From NCBI RefSeq assembly GCF_900114375.1, contig NZ_FOSV01000001.1, forward strand, positions 238,020 to 302,019: DNA of 64,000 nucleotides, given 5' to 3'. This DNA comes from Methylorubrum salsuginis (GTDB lineage Bacteria > Pseudomonadota > Alphaproteobacteria > Rhizobiales > Beijerinckiaceae). Made by a program: the position numbers and the translations under genes. Shown piece by piece: positions 39,264 through 50,458 of this stretch; within the stretch, counting starts at the first letter, position 1, and each line of letters opens with the position of its first letter. Below the pieces are notes generated by a model. That model was not told where the DNA came from and ran no database searches. It saw only the letters and a list, made by a program, of their open reading frames with translations.

Positions 39264-39803
39264 TCACGTCCGCGCGGCTGTGCCGGATTTCGGCAGGATC
39301 CGCGTCAGGACGAGCCCGGCGGCGAGGCCGACCGCATGGAGCAGGGTCGTCGCGGCGAGGAAGCCGAGGCCGTAGGCGAACCCGGAGGCGGTCTCCGGCA
39401 TCTCCGCCCCGTGCGCCGCGCCGTGGAACACCGCGAAGGCGCCCACGAGCCCGGCGAGCGCGGCCAGCGGGATCAGCCGGGCGCAGACCGCCATCACGGC
39501 AAACGCCGCGACCGAGGCGAGGATCGCCGGCTCGACGAAGGGCAGGTCGAGGCCGGCGATTGCCGCGCCCGCGCCCGCCGACATCATGCCGAGGAAGGCG
39601 GCGGGCAGCAGCCACAGCGCCCGCCCGCCGACGAGGCCGGCGATGACCCCGACCGCGACCATCGCCAGGACGTGGTCGGCGCCGCCGATGGGGTGGGCGA
39701 AGCCCGCGGCCCAGCCCATCGCCTCGCCGTGGCCCGGATGGGCCAAAGCCGCGCCGGGCAGGAGTACGAGCGCCGCGGCCGGCACCAGGGAGCGGAAGGT
39801 CAT
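39264..39803 (-). CDS. HupE/UreJ-family nickel/cobalt permease
   Basis: A 179-residue membrane protein with a cleavable start (MTFRSLVPAAALVLLPGAALAHPGHGEA) and about six transmembrane helices. The metal motif HPIGGADHVLAMVAVG, typical of HupE/UreJ, and a second His-rich helix FHGAAHGAEM are visible. It likely imports nickel for urease; some members carry cobalt. It ends the urease gene run, 45 bases after ureG, and lies just upstream of the cobalamin riboswitch. Confidence 0.9.
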   Translation of the reverse strand: MTFRSLVPAAALVLLPGAALAHPGHGEAMGWAAGFAHPIGGADHVLAMVAVGVIAGLVGGRALWLLPAAFLGMMSAGAGAAIAGLDLPFVEPAILASVAAFAVMAVCARLIPLAALAGLVGAFAVFHGAAHGAEMPETASGFAYGLGFLAATTLLHAVGLAAGLVLTRILPKSGTAART

Positions 39804-39847
39804 GCGGTTTCTCCGGTGGAGCATCATGGTCGGCATCGTTGTCGGCA

Positions 39848-40465
39848 TCATGGGGCAAGGCCCCCGGCCTCGACGACGAAGCGGGCGATGGTGTCGGCCC
39901 CGTGGCCTTCGCGCAGAGAGGCGAACACGTAGGGCCGGGTCCCGCGCATGCGGCGGGTGTCGGCCTCCATCACGGTCAGATCCGCGCCGACCAGGGGCGC
40001 GAGGTCGGTCTTGTTGACGACGAGGAGGTCCGAGCGGGTGATGCCGGGGCCGCCTTTCCGCGGGATCTTCTCCCCGCCCGCCACGTCGATGACGTAGAGG
40101 GTGATGTCGGCGAGTTCCGGTGAGAAGGTCGCGGCGAGGTTGTCGCCGCCGGATTCGATCAGCACCACGTCGAGGCGGGGGAAGCGGCGGCGCATCTCGG
40201 CGACCGCCGCGAGGTTGATCGAGGCGTCCTCGCGGATCGCCGTGTGCGGGCACCCGCCCGTCTCGACGCCCATGATCCGCTCCTCGGGCAGTGCCCCGGC
40301 CACGGTCAGGAGGCGGGCATCCTCCTTGGTGTAGATGTCGTTGGTGATGGCGCAGATGTCGTAAGCATCGCGCAACCGCTTGCACAGCTGCTCCATCAAG
40401 GCCGTCTTGCCGGAGCCGACGGGGCCGCCGATGCCGACGCGCAGGGGGCCGTTCGCGGAAGTCAT
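39848..40465 (-). CDS. ureG: Urease accessory GTPase UreG
   Basis: A 205-residue SIMIBI GTPase that delivers nickel to the urease active site. Seen: P-loop [18 protein letters not shown] at the start, [15 protein letters not shown], the nickel CPH motif in [36 protein letters not shown] and the [13 protein letters not shown] guanine-specificity motif. The ATG at 40465 gives the standard length; a second in-frame ATG lies four codons earlier. It follows ureF by eight bases. Confidence 0.95.
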   Translation of the reverse strand: MTSANGPLRVGIGGPVGSGKTALMEQLCKRLRDAYDICAITNDIYTKEDARLLTVAGALPEERIMGVETGGCPHTAIREDASINLAAVAEMRRRFPRLDVVLIESGGDNLAATFSPELADITLYVIDVAGGEKIPRKGGPGITRSDLLVVNKTDLAPLVGADLTVMEADTRRMRGTRPYVFASLREGHGADTIARFVVEAGGLAP

Positions 40466-40473
40466 GGTATCCC

Positions 40474-41142
40474 TCATGAGCGAAAGATCCGGGAATACTG
40501 GGTCTCGTGCCGGAACGAGCCGAGATCGAGCTTGAGCGTACACGAGCCCAGCGCGTCGAGGCCGAGCGGCTCGACCGTTTCGGCAAGTGCCGCCACCCGC
40601 GGGGTGAGGGCGGCGACGATTCGGGTGCCGGCCCCCTGCCCGATCGGCGCGACGCGGAGGCCCGCCGAGACGATGGCCTGGACGAAGGCGAGGCCGTAGG
40701 CCGCGAGCACCGGCCCGCGCGCCATGCCGTGGGCGGAGGCCGCCGCGCCGACCGCCACCGGCAGCGCCACCGGTCCGGCCAAGGTTTCGGCGACCGCATC
40801 GAGGCCCGGGCAGGGCCAAGCGGCCCGCGTCGCGTCGAGGAAGCTGCGGCCCTGCTGGCTCGTCTCCAAATGAAGCTCGCGCGAGGGCGCCAGCGCCAAA
40901 GCGAGGTCGTTGACGGCCTCCAGGGCGGCGGCGTCGCCGGCCGCAGCATGGGCGTGAGAGGCCAGAATCAGGTCGTTGCGCCCGGAGCCCCGCTCCAGCA
41001 CGTCGCCAAGCCAGTCCGACAGACTCGCCTCGTCGGCGACCGCACCGGTCTCCACCGCCCATTCGAGCCCGTGCGAATAGGCGAAGCCCCCGACCGGATA
41101 GGCCGGCGACAGCCACGCCATCAGCCGCAGCGCCTCAATCAT
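40474..41142 (-). CDS. ureF: Urease accessory protein UreF
   Basis: A 222-residue all-helical accessory protein that joins UreD and UreG in the nickel-insertion complex. Seen: [24 protein letters not shown] at the start, [11 protein letters not shown], and the conserved C-terminal [14 protein letters not shown]. The ATG at 41142 overlaps the end of ureE by eight bases; an earlier in-frame start at 41175 would only add residues encoded by the His-rich end of ureE. Confidence 0.93.
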   Translation of the reverse strand: MIEALRLMAWLSPAYPVGGFAYSHGLEWAVETGAVADEASLSDWLGDVLERGSGRNDLILASHAHAAAGDAAALEAVNDLALALAPSRELHLETSQQGRSFLDATRAAWPCPGLDAVAETLAGPVALPVAVGAAASAHGMARGPVLAAYGLAFVQAIVSAGLRVAPIGQGAGTRIVAALTPRVAALAETVEPLGLDALGSCTLKLDLGSFRHETQYSRIFRS

Positions 41143-41634
41143 GGTGGTGATGGCCGTGACCGTGATCATGGCCATGATCGTGACTGTGATCGTGGCCGTG
41201 ACCGCCCTCGTAGGCCCCGCCCTCGGGCCGGAACGGCCGCTCCACCGGCTCGGCGCTGCCGCCCAAGCCCCGCACCATTTCGGCCAGCACGTGGTCCTGC
41301 GCGATCCACACGGCCTCCGCCCCGATCTCGGCGGGGATGTGCCGGTTGCCGATATGCCAGATCAGGCGCTTGAGGGCGTGGTCGGTGGGCGCCCGGATTT
41401 CGAGCAGGCGCTCGGGCGCCGCCTCGACCCAGACGAGACGGCCGTCGTCGAGGACGAGGGCATCGCCGTCATCGAGCAGGATCGGGTGGGGCAGATCGAG
41501 TAGGAACGCGGTGCCGCCGACCCCGCGCATGGCGATGCGGCGGCGATGCCGGTCGCCGTGGTCGAGCACGACGCGGTCGACGATCTCGCCGCTCGTGAGG
41601 GCGTCGCGGCGGATGAGGGTTCGGGCGCGCAGCA

Positions 41635-41635
<1 letters not shown>
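41135..41635 (-). CDS. ureE: Urease accessory nickel chaperone UreE with His-rich tail
   Basis: A 166-residue metallochaperone: N-terminal peptide-binding domain ([13 protein letters not shown]), then a metal-binding domain with [31 protein letters not shown], and a C-terminal tail of ~22 residues dominated by His, Asp and Gly that should bind several nickel ions. Its ATG overlaps the ureC stop by one base (TGATG), so translation is coupled. Confidence 0.95.
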
Positions 41636-43347
<1,712 letters not shown>

Positions 43348-43360
43348 GGGCGGGCTCGCT

Positions 43361-44251
43361 TCAGAGGGGGCCGGATCGACCAAGCAGGGAGGGTGCCGGG
43401 GCGGCGTCGAGCGTATCGGCACCCGCCGCCTCCGGTTGCGGCGCGCGGGCGGATTTCGGCCGCTTGCGGCGCACCACCTTCTTCACCTTGACGGTGGGCT
43501 TGCGGGCGACGCGGGCGCGCATCTCCTGCAGCATCTCGAGCTGGATCTGCTGGATCTCGGCCAGCCGCTCCCACTGCTTGGTGACGAGATGGTCCATCTT
43601 CTCGTGCAGGTGCCGGATTTCCAGCTCGGCCTTCAGGTTGACCTGATAGTCGTTGTTCGAGCGCAAGCGATCCTTCTTCTCCTGCCGGCTCTGGCTCATC
43701 ATGATGATCGGCGCCTGGATCGCCGCGAGGCAGGACAGGACGAGGTTGAGCAAGATGAACGGATAGGGGTCGAACGCCGCCGCCGCCCCCATGGCGACGT
43801 TCACCGCCATCCACGTGAGCAGCACGACGGCGAAGCTGATCAGGAAAGCCCAGGAACCGCCGAAGGCCGCGAGCCCGTCCGAGACCCGCTCGCCGAAGCT
43901 GCGGTGCTCGTCGTAATCCTCCTCGATGTTCTCGGCGATGATGTCCTGCGCCGCGATGCTCTCGGCCACCTGCCGGTCGAGGTCGGAATACTCGCCCCGC
44001 TCCTCTGCCAAGAGTTCGGCGACGAAGCGGCTGCGGTACTTGGCGAGTTCGTTGAGGCCGATCAGCGCGTCGTCGGTCAGGTCGGGGAAGTCGGCGCGGA
44101 TATGGTCGGCGAGCGCCGGGCGCAGCGTCGCGACCCGCACGAGGTTGCGCCGGTTCATCGTGACGCCGCTGAGGGCACAGACGCCGCGCTTGGCCTTCGC
44201 CGGTTGCGGCGAAGGAGCGTCCCCGTTCGCCTCTGCCTCGATCACCGCCAT
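43361..44251 (-). CDS. DUF1003-family membrane protein
   Basis: A 296-residue protein: an N-terminal soluble region with a CALSG motif and [22 protein letters not shown], the DUF1003 core with two transmembrane helices ([23 protein letters not shown] and [29 protein letters not shown]), then a coiled-coil stretch and a Lys/Arg-rich tail. The function is unknown. It lies inside the urease cluster, 13 bases before ureC. The start at 44251 was preferred to a start six codons earlier. Confidence 0.8.
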   Translation of the reverse strand: MAVIEAEANGDAPSPQPAKAKRGVCALSGVTMNRRNLVRVATLRPALADHIRADFPDLTDDALIGLNELAKYRSRFVAELLAEERGEYSDLDRQVAESIAAQDIIAENIEEDYDEHRSFGERVSDGLAAFGGSWAFLISFAVVLLTWMAVNVAMGAAAAFDPYPFILLNLVLSCLAAIQAPIIMMSQSRQEKKDRLRSNNDYQVNLKAELEIRHLHEKMDHLVTKQWERLAEIQQIQLEMLQEMRARVARKPTVKVKKVVRRKRPKSARAPQPEAAGADTLDAAPAPSLLGRSGPL

Positions 44252-44273
44252 GCCTTGTCCACCGCGCACAGCT

Positions 44274-45605
44274 CTACGCGGCCCGCGTAACGGAGGCGGG
44301 CGCGGGAGTCACCTCGTCGGCGCGGCCCCCGTCGCGGGGCCCGGCCCCGAGCAGGTGATAGACGAGGATCGCCCCGAAGGTCGCGGTGCCGATGCCGCCG
44401 AGCGCGAAATCGCCGAGCCGCACCGTCAGGTCGCCCGCGCCCGCGATCAGCGCCACCGCGGCGGTGACGAGGTTGCGGGCGTCGGAAAAGTCGGTCCGGT
44501 CCTGCACCCAGATGCGTCCGCCGGTGGCGGCGATCAGGCCGAACACCACGAGCGCCAGCCCGCCGACGACCGGCCCGGGGATCGTCAGCACCAGGGCGCC
44601 GAATTTCGGCGAGAAGCCGAGCAGAATCGCGAAGCCCGCCGCAGCGACGAAGACCAGCGTCGAGTAGATGCGGGTGACCGCCATCACGCCCATGTTCTCG
44701 GCGTAAGTCGTCACGCCGGTGCCGCCGCCGAACCCGGAGAGGATCGTGGCGAGCCCGTCGGCGAGGAAGCCGCGGCCGATCAGGGGATCGTAGTCGCGCC
44801 CCGTCATCGCGGCGATGCCCTTGATATGGCCGAGGTTCTCCGCGACGAGGATGAGGGCGACCGGCGCGATCAGCACCATCGCGGGCGCAGAAAAAACCGG
44901 CGCCGAGAAGAGGGGCAGGCCGATCCAGGCGGCCTCGGAGAGCCGAGCGAAGTCGATGGATTTGGCGAGCCCCAGCCCGTTGGCGAGGACGAGGTAGAGC
45001 CCGTAGGCGATGCCCGCCCCGATCAGGATCGGCAGGCGCCGCGCCATCCCACGCCCGCGCACCGCCACGAGCCCGACCAGCAGCGCCGTCACCAGCCCCA
45101 TTGCGGTGTCGAAGCCGGAGCCCGAAATGCTCTTCACGGCGACGGGGGCGAGGTTGAGCCCGATCGCCGCGACGATGGCGCCGGTGACCACGGGCGGCAT
45201 CAGCCGCTCGATCCAGGCGGTGCCCGACAGGTGCACCGCGACCCCGATGGCGGCGTAGAGCGCGCCGCAGGCGACGATGCCGCCGAGCGCCACGCCGATA
45301 TTGGGGTTCGGCCCGGTGCCGGCATAGCCGGTGGCGGCGATCACCACGGCGATGAAGGCGAAGCTGGAGCCGAGATAGGACGGCAGCCGCCCGCCCGTCA
45401 GCCCGAAGAACAGCAGCGTGCCGATGCCGGAGAACAGGATCGCGGTGTTGGGATCGAACCCCATCAGGATCGGCGCCAGCGCGGTCGAGCCGAACATGGC
45501 CACGACATGCTGGAGCCCGAGCACCAGCGTCTGCCCGGTGGGCAACCGCTCGTCGGGCGCGACCTCGCCGGAGGTTTTCAGGCGCCAGTGGGGAAAGGTG
45601 TTCAC
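44274..45605 (-). CDS. Nucleobase:cation symporter 2 (uracil/xanthine permease, RutG/UraA-like)
   Basis: A 443-residue permease with about 14 hydrophobic segments. Seen: [30 protein letters not shown] at the start, the signature [12 protein letters not shown], and [24 protein letters not shown], typical of uracil-type NCS2 carriers. Likely imports uracil or a related base by proton symport. The start is GTG at 45605, overlapping the ureAB stop (GTGA), so it is coupled to the urease operon; a ureide- or pyrimidine-derived nitrogen source would make sense of this placement. Confidence 0.88.
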   Translation of the reverse strand: MNTFPHWRLKTSGEVAPDERLPTGQTLVLGLQHVVAMFGSTALAPILMGFDPNTAILFSGIGTLLFFGLTGGRLPSYLGSSFAFIAVVIAATGYAGTGPNPNIGVALGGIVACGALYAAIGVAVHLSGTAWIERLMPPVVTGAIVAAIGLNLAPVAVKSISGSGFDTAMGLVTALLVGLVAVRGRGMARRLPILIGAGIAYGLYLVLANGLGLAKSIDFARLSEAAWIGLPLFSAPVFSAPAMVLIAPVALILVAENLGHIKGIAAMTGRDYDPLIGRGFLADGLATILSGFGGGTGVTTYAENMGVMAVTRIYSTLVFVAAAGFAILLGFSPKFGALVLTIPGPVVGGLALVVFGLIAATGGRIWVQDRTDFSDARNLVTAAVALIAGAGDLTVRLGDFALGGIGTATFGAILVYHLLGAGPRDGGRADEVTPAPASVTRAA

Positions 45606-46222
45606 AGCCGGCCCATCACCTCGCCGCGGAAACCGTAGACGGTGCGGGTGCCCGACAGCGGCACCAAAGTCACCTCGCGGGTCGAGCCCGGCTCGAACCG
45701 CACGGCGGTGCCCGGCGCGATGTCGAGGCGCTGGCCGCGGGCCTTTTCCCGGTCGAAGCGCAAGCCGGGGTTCACTTCGTAGAAGTGGTAGTGCGAGCCG
45801 ACTTGGATCGGTCGGTCGCCGGTGTTGGCGACCGTGACCACGGTGCGCGGCGCGCCCGCGTTGAGCTCGATCTCGCCGGGCAGCGTCGTCACTGTGCCCG
45901 GCACGTCGTCGGAGGCCGCGCCGCGGATCGGGTGATGGACGGTGACGAGCTTGGTGCCGTCAGGGAACGTCGCCTCGACCTGGATGTCGTGGATCATCTC
46001 GGGGATGCCCGGCATCACCTGATCGGCGGTGAGCACGTGGGCGCCGGCCTGCATCAGTTCGGCCACCGAGCGCCCGTCGCGGGCGCCCTCGACCACGACA
46101 TCGGTGATGAGCGCCACCGCCTCCGGGTGGTTGAGCTTGACGCCCCGCGCCAGCCGGTTGCGTGCCACCTGCGCCGCCATGGCGACCAGCAGCTTGTCTT
46201 TCTCGCGGGGGGTGAGGAGCAC
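45602..46222 (-). CDS. ureAB: Fused urease gamma-beta subunit
   Basis: A 206-residue fusion: residues 1-100 are the gamma subunit ([63 protein letters not shown]), and residues from about 106 are the beta subunit ([50 protein letters not shown]). The fusion is known in some bacteria, for example Helicobacter, and here gives one structural protein to pair with UreC. The ATG at 46222 begins the canonical gamma N-terminus. Confidence 0.94.
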   Translation of the reverse strand: MLLTPREKDKLLVAMAAQVARNRLARGVKLNHPEAVALITDVVVEGARDGRSVAELMQAGAHVLTADQVMPGIPEMIHDIQVEATFPDGTKLVTVHHPIRGAASDDVPGTVTTLPGEIELNAGAPRTVVTVANTGDRPIQVGSHYHFYEVNPGLRFDREKARGQRLDIAPGTAVRFEPGSTREVTLVPLSGTRTVYGFRGEVMGRL

Positions 46223-46288
46223 GGGCGCTCTCCGGATTCTTGTTCGATTTCGCGCGGATCATGCATGGAGCGTGCGAGAGCGCTACCC

Positions 46289-47287
46289 TCAGCTCTGCCA
46301 GACGCGGGGCATCGGCACGCCGCGATAGGCGGTGAGGAAACGCGCCGTCAGCTCGCGGAGCGCCCCGATTTCGGGCCCGAGCAGGCGCACGACAAGGTGT
46401 CCGTTCCAGGCGCTCGCGGCGGCCTCGGTGGGGCCGGGGCCGGGGCCGGCGGCGTCGAGGTGGGCGCGGGCCTCCTCGATCCGCGCTTCCGCGCCGGGCG
46501 AACAATCGAGGATCGTGCCCATCGCCCGCGCCCCGCCACCGAGCGCCGCGCGGGCGAGCAGGTCCGAGACCGGGCCCTCCAGCCGCACCGTGTCGGCGTA
46601 GACGAGTTTCCCGTTGCGCCGCACCCGCCAGACGTCCTCGAACAGGGCCTCCTGCAGCGTCTCGCCCCGCGCGGCGCGGCCGAAGGCGACGATCTCGGCG
46701 ACGAGGAGGGCGGAATCGGCGGCGAGATCGGCCTCGAAACTTCGCCTGAGCCGCGCGCGGTCGAACAGGATCGTCTCCTGCGGCAGCCAGGCGAGGCGGG
46801 CACCCTCCCCCAGATCGAGGCGGTTGCGCACGTGGCTGACCGGGCCGTCGGACCGGTAGACCTTTTCCGCCGCCACGGTGGTCAGCACGAGGTCGGCGCC
46901 CGGATCGAGCCGGGCGGAGACGGAAAAATCGTCGCCGCAGGCGATGCCGCCCGCGGTGTTGACCAGAATGCCCTCCATCGTCCCGGCCTCCCGGGGGAAG
47001 CGCAGGCGCGAGGGGCCGGATTCGGCGATGTCGCGCAGCCGCGTCGGGCCGCCGCGCAGGGCCGGCCCGACATGGAGATCGATGCTTCCGCGCGAGCGCT
47101 GCCGCGATGGGGGGGCGGGAGGGGGTGGGGCAGCGTGGATGGTTCGGGCCCTCAGGCAATGACGGGGCCGTCCGGCCCCTTCCCTTCCTGGCGCGGCCGC
47201 GCCCGCCGGGCAACCGGTCGACGCCCCTAGCGCGGGTCGGGCGGCCCCTCCCCCTTGCCGACGAAGGGGATGCCCTCGATCGGGCAT
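46289..47287 (-). CDS. ureD: Urease accessory protein UreD (start uncertain)
   Basis: The UreD scaffold for nickel insertion. The conserved part runs from [23 protein letters not shown] through [37 protein letters not shown] and [21 protein letters not shown] to [17 protein letters not shown]. The only in-frame ATG that leaves this part intact is at 47287, giving 332 residues and a 61-base overlap with the amidase end; the first ~45 residues would then be unconserved, Arg/Gly/Pro-rich. No good ATG, GTG or TTG lies closer, so a non-standard start or a sequence error is possible. Confidence 0.85.
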   Translation of the reverse strand: MPDRGHPLRRQGGGAARPALGASTGCPAGAAAPGREGAGRPRHCLRARTIHAAPPPPAPPSRQRSRGSIDLHVGPALRGGPTRLRDIAESGPSRLRFPREAGTMEGILVNTAGGIACGDDFSVSARLDPGADLVLTTVAAEKVYRSDGPVSHVRNRLDLGEGARLAWLPQETILFDRARLRRSFEADLAADSALLVAEIVAFGRAARGETLQEALFEDVWRVRRNGKLVYADTVRLEGPVSDLLARAALGGGARAMGTILDCSPGAEARIEEARAHLDAAGPGPGPTEAAASAWNGHLVVRLLGPEIGALRELTARFLTAYRGVPMPRVWQS

Positions 47288-48279
47288 TCCTCGGTGCCCA
47301 CACTTGAGCGGGTGATGGCGCGCACCGCGTCGCGGGTGGCGTCGGGGTCCTCGATCCAGCGGCGGTAGAAATCGTAGGGGCATTCCGACAGGCCGTGCCG
47401 GTTCTCCTTCGAGTTGATCATCCCCGTGTAGCCGCGGTGCAAGAGCTTGAAGAGGTGGTTCTCCGACTGGCCGTGGGCGCGGAAATCGCGGATCAGGAAT
47501 TTCGAGAGCGCCGCGTACTGGATGCCCATCGGCTCCTCGCCGCATTCGCCGAGCGTGCGGCCGTCGAAGCCGATGATCGCCGAGTGGCCGAAGTAGCTGT
47601 AGACGCCGTCGAAGCCCGCGGCGTTCGCCACCGCGACGTAGGTGTTGTTGGCAAACGCCATCGCCTTCGAGATCAGCACCTGCTGTTCTTTGGCCGGATA
47701 CATGTAGCCCTGGCAGCGGATGATGAGTTCGGCCCCGCGCATGGCGCAGTCGCGCCAGATCTCGGGATAGTTGCCGTCGTCGCAGATGATGAGGCTGATC
47801 TTGAGGCCTTTCGGCCCGTCCGAGACGTAGGTGCGATCACCCGGATACCAGCCCTCGATCGGGGTCCAGGGCATGATCTTGCGGTATTTCTGGACGATCT
47901 CGCCCTCATCGTTCATCAGGATGAGGGTGTTGTAGGGCGCCTTGTGCGGGTGCTCCTCGTGCCGCTCGCCCGTGAGCGAGAACACGCCCCAGACCTTCGC
48001 TTTCCGGCAGGCATCGGCGAAGATGTCCGTTTCCGCTCCCGGAATCGCCGAGGCGGTCTCGTACATCTCTTCGGCGTCGTACATGATGCCGTGGGTCGAA
48101 TACTCCGGAAAAATCACGAGATCGAGGCCGGGCAGGCCGGCCTTCATGCCGACGATCATGTCGCCGATCTTCTTCGCGTTCTCGATCACCTCGGCCTTCG
48201 TATGCAGGCGCGGCATCGTGTAGTTCACGACGGCCACGCCGACGCTGTCCTGGCTCGATGAGATGTCGCCGTGCATCAT
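47227..48279 (-). CDS. amiE: Aliphatic amidase
   Basis: A 350-residue nitrilase-superfamily amidase that hydrolyses short aliphatic amides to acid and ammonia. The catalytic triad is exactly in place: Glu59 ([11 protein letters not shown]), Lys134 (QKYRKIMPW) and Cys166 ([16 protein letters not shown]); [22 protein letters not shown] follows. It resembles AmiE (acetamide, propionamide) more than formamidase AmiF. ATG 48279 has GGAGG at a good distance; GTG 48294 is an alternative. It sits between the porin and ureD, in the amide and urea gene run. Confidence 0.93.
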   Translation of the reverse strand: MMHGDISSSQDSVGVAVVNYTMPRLHTKAEVIENAKKIGDMIVGMKAGLPGLDLVIFPEYSTHGIMYDAEEMYETASAIPGAETDIFADACRKAKVWGVFSLTGERHEEHPHKAPYNTLILMNDEGEIVQKYRKIMPWTPIEGWYPGDRTYVSDGPKGLKISLIICDDGNYPEIWRDCAMRGAELIIRCQGYMYPAKEQQVLISKAMAFANNTYVAVANAAGFDGVYSYFGHSAIIGFDGRTLGECGEEPMGIQYAALSKFLIRDFRAHGQSENHLFKLLHRGYTGMINSKENRHGLSECPYDFYRRWIEDPDATRDAVRAITRSSVGTEECPIEGIPFVGKGEGPPDPR

Positions 48280-48338
48280 GGCGTTGTCCTCCACTCATGA
48301 ATTCTTGGGCCCCCGCGACTGCGGGGCGTCCGCCGAAC

Positions 48339-48371
48339 GCAGGACTGCCGACCATCGGTCGGCAGTCCTGC
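48339..48371 (-). terminator. Perfect 15-bp hairpin after the porin gene
   Basis: The arm GCAGGACTGCCGACC and its exact complement enclose a three-base loop. It lies 54 bases downstream of the porin stop and about 60 bases upstream of amiE on the same strand; it may separate the two transcription units or protect the porin mRNA 3' end. No T-tract. Confidence 0.65.
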
Positions 48372-48424
48372 CACTTGCTTCGAAGAGGAGCCGCGGGATC
48401 GCGCCCGCGGCCCGTATCGAGCCT

Positions 48425-49882
48425 TCAGCCCGGCGCGAGGCCGAGCAGGGTGCCCAGCGGCACGACGAGGGTGAAGCCGCCGTAGAAGCCGTCCTTGGCG
48501 CGGCGCGCCGTGTAGGGGTTCCAGAACGAGTTCGGGTTGACGACGTACTGGACCACGGGCTCGAGGATCACGCCCTTGCCGATGTCGAGATGCGCGTTGG
48601 CCTCGAAGATCAGCTTGTCGCGGGAATACGGGGCGCCGGAGCCGCCGGAGATGAAGTTCGCGTCCGCCAGGAACTGGGTGTAGTTCTCGTTGAGGCGCTG
48701 CCAGTTGACCTTGAGCCCGTAGGTGTCGTTCGGCCGGCTCTGGTCGGGGGCTTCCAAGAGCACGCCCGCGAACGAGTTGAAGCGGATCGGGATCGTCGGG
48801 TCGAAGGCGTAGCCGGTGCCGGTGTAGACCGAGATCGCGGTCGGATGCAGGTTGAGGTCGCCCTTGGTGACGAGCCCGCCGTCCGCCCGCCACACCGTCT
48901 GCGCGCCGGTGAGCACGACGCCCGACGTGCCCGACTTCTGCAGCACCGGATCGCCGGGGTTGAGGCCCTTCGAGGTGCCGAACACGGTCTTGAAGTTGTC
49001 GTCGTGGTCGGCGGTGTTGACGAAGCCGGTGAGCGAGACGCGGCCGGGATAGGCGCTGGTGGCGTAGGTGGTCTTGGTGCCGATCTCGGTCATGATCAGC
49101 GCGCCGGCGATGCGCTCGTAGCCCCAGTCGTAGCCGGACAGGACGTTGGTGTTGGGGTTCACCGTGAAGGCGCCGGCCTGGATGTAGCTCGTCGGCGAGA
49201 GCTGGTAGGCGACGTTGGCGCCCCAGACCGCGAAGAGCGGCGAGGTGAAGCCGGCGTTGAAGTAGAACAGGTCCTGGAAGCAGGAGTTGATCGAGTTGCA
49301 CGGCGGCAGGCCGTAATACCGGTCCGGGTGGGTGCGGCCGAACTCCACCACGAGGCGGTCGTCGAACAGCTTCTGCTCGTAGGTGAGCAGCGACAGGCGG
49401 TTGTCGTTGGGGGTGTAGGGCGGCTGGTAGCCGACGGTGGTGTCGCCGATATCGGCGGCGTGGTTGGTGTTGCGGACAAGCCCGAAGAAGGTCTGGGTGA
49501 ACTTGATCGTGCCGCCACTGATGTTGGCGAGCCGCTGCATGTCGGCGCTCATCGACAGCACGAAATAGGCCGAGTTCGATTGCTCGCCGGTGCGCAGGCC
49601 GGCGGTCGGGTTGGCTTGGTAGAAGTCGTAGATGTTGACGTCGAAGGTGAGGCCGCGGGCGGCCATGTCGGTCGCCCAGGGGGCGAGCGGGCCGACGCGG
49701 ACGGGGTCGGTGGGCTTGGCGGCGATGGCGGGATCGGTGCGCGGCTGCGTCTGATCGTTGAACTGGCCGACCGGCGAGGGCTGCTGCGCCTGCGCCGCCG
49801 TCCCGCTCAAGGCCAGGCCGGCTGCCAGTATGAGGCCGGTGCCCCGGCGGTGTCGTCGTGCTCGTCTCGTCGTATTGCGCAT
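48425..49882 (-). CDS. OprB-like outer-membrane porin
   Basis: A 485-residue exported barrel: basic start and signal peptide (RRGTGLILAAGLALSGTAAQAQ), then many amphipathic strands, a disulphide candidate PPCNSINSCFQ, and a C-terminal KDGFYGGFTLVVPLG. The layout resembles carbohydrate-selective OprB porins. Its place with fmdB, fmdA and amiE parallels fmdC of Methylophilus methylotrophus, described as an amide-inducible porin, so passage of amides and urea is inferred. The ATG at 49882 is at the signal peptide. Confidence 0.78.
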   Translation of the reverse strand: MRNTTRRARRHRRGTGLILAAGLALSGTAAQAQQPSPVGQFNDQTQPRTDPAIAAKPTDPVRVGPLAPWATDMAARGLTFDVNIYDFYQANPTAGLRTGEQSNSAYFVLSMSADMQRLANISGGTIKFTQTFFGLVRNTNHAADIGDTTVGYQPPYTPNDNRLSLLTYEQKLFDDRLVVEFGRTHPDRYYGLPPCNSINSCFQDLFYFNAGFTSPLFAVWGANVAYQLSPTSYIQAGAFTVNPNTNVLSGYDWGYERIAGALIMTEIGTKTTYATSAYPGRVSLTGFVNTADHDDNFKTVFGTSKGLNPGDPVLQKSGTSGVVLTGAQTVWRADGGLVTKGDLNLHPTAISVYTGTGYAFDPTIPIRFNSFAGVLLEAPDQSRPNDTYGLKVNWQRLNENYTQFLADANFISGGSGAPYSRDKLIFEANAHLDIGKGVILEPVVQYVVNPNSFWNPYTARRAKDGFYGGFTLVVPLGTLLGLAPG

Positions 49883-50076
49883 TGTCGGTCCCCAACCCGT
49901 GCTCTGCGCCGGCCGGTCACCACGGGGTGGTCCCCCGCTTGTCGTGAGCGGTCGGCGGCTCCCTCGCGGAGCGATCTTTTCGGAATGTTCCTCCCGGATT
50001 GGATGCGGCGGCCGGTTCGGGCTCGTCGCGGAAGGCGGCCGGATGGCGCCGGCCGCCTGGAAGTCAGAGCGCGGTC

Positions 50077-50394
50077 CTAGTGGCTGATCATCCAGGGCCG
50101 GGCGTTCGGAAAGCTCTTGGCCGCCGCGGGGGCGGAGGCCGTCTTCTTGGGCGAGCAGCAGCCGCAGCCCGCGCCGTGGGCACCCGAGCGCCGCGGTTCG
50201 TGGCGGCTGCGCTCGTTGGTGGCGTGGGCGGCCTTGAGCCCCGCATCCATGCCGGCGATGCGCGGGGCGGTGAGGAAGGCGCGCTGGCATGCCCCGCCGC
50301 AATCCGGGCAGTCGTGCGGGTCCTTGAACTGCGCCATCGGGCGCAGGACGGTGAAGGGGCCGCAAGACTCGCAGGAATAGTCGTAGACGGGCAT
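50077..50394 (-). CDS. fmdB: FmdB-family zinc-ribbon protein
   Basis: A 105-residue protein: the N-terminal zinc ribbon MPVYDYSCESCGPFTVLRP...CPDCGG has four cysteines (two CxxC pairs); a second GCGCC cluster and a basic tail follow. FmdB was proposed as a regulator of formamide genes in Methylophilus; the family is widespread, with no proven mechanism. It lies 64 bases downstream of fmdA, same strand. The ATG at 50394 gives the conserved start. Confidence 0.88.
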   Translation of the reverse strand: MPVYDYSCESCGPFTVLRPMAQFKDPHDCPDCGGACQRAFLTAPRIAGMDAGLKAAHATNERSRHEPRRSGAHGAGCGCCSPKKTASAPAAAKSFPNARPWMISH

Positions 50395-50458
50395 CGGAAG
50401 CGCTCTCAGGCAAAGTGTGTGCGGTTTGCCGCCCGGAGAGCGCGGCAAACCAAGAAGA

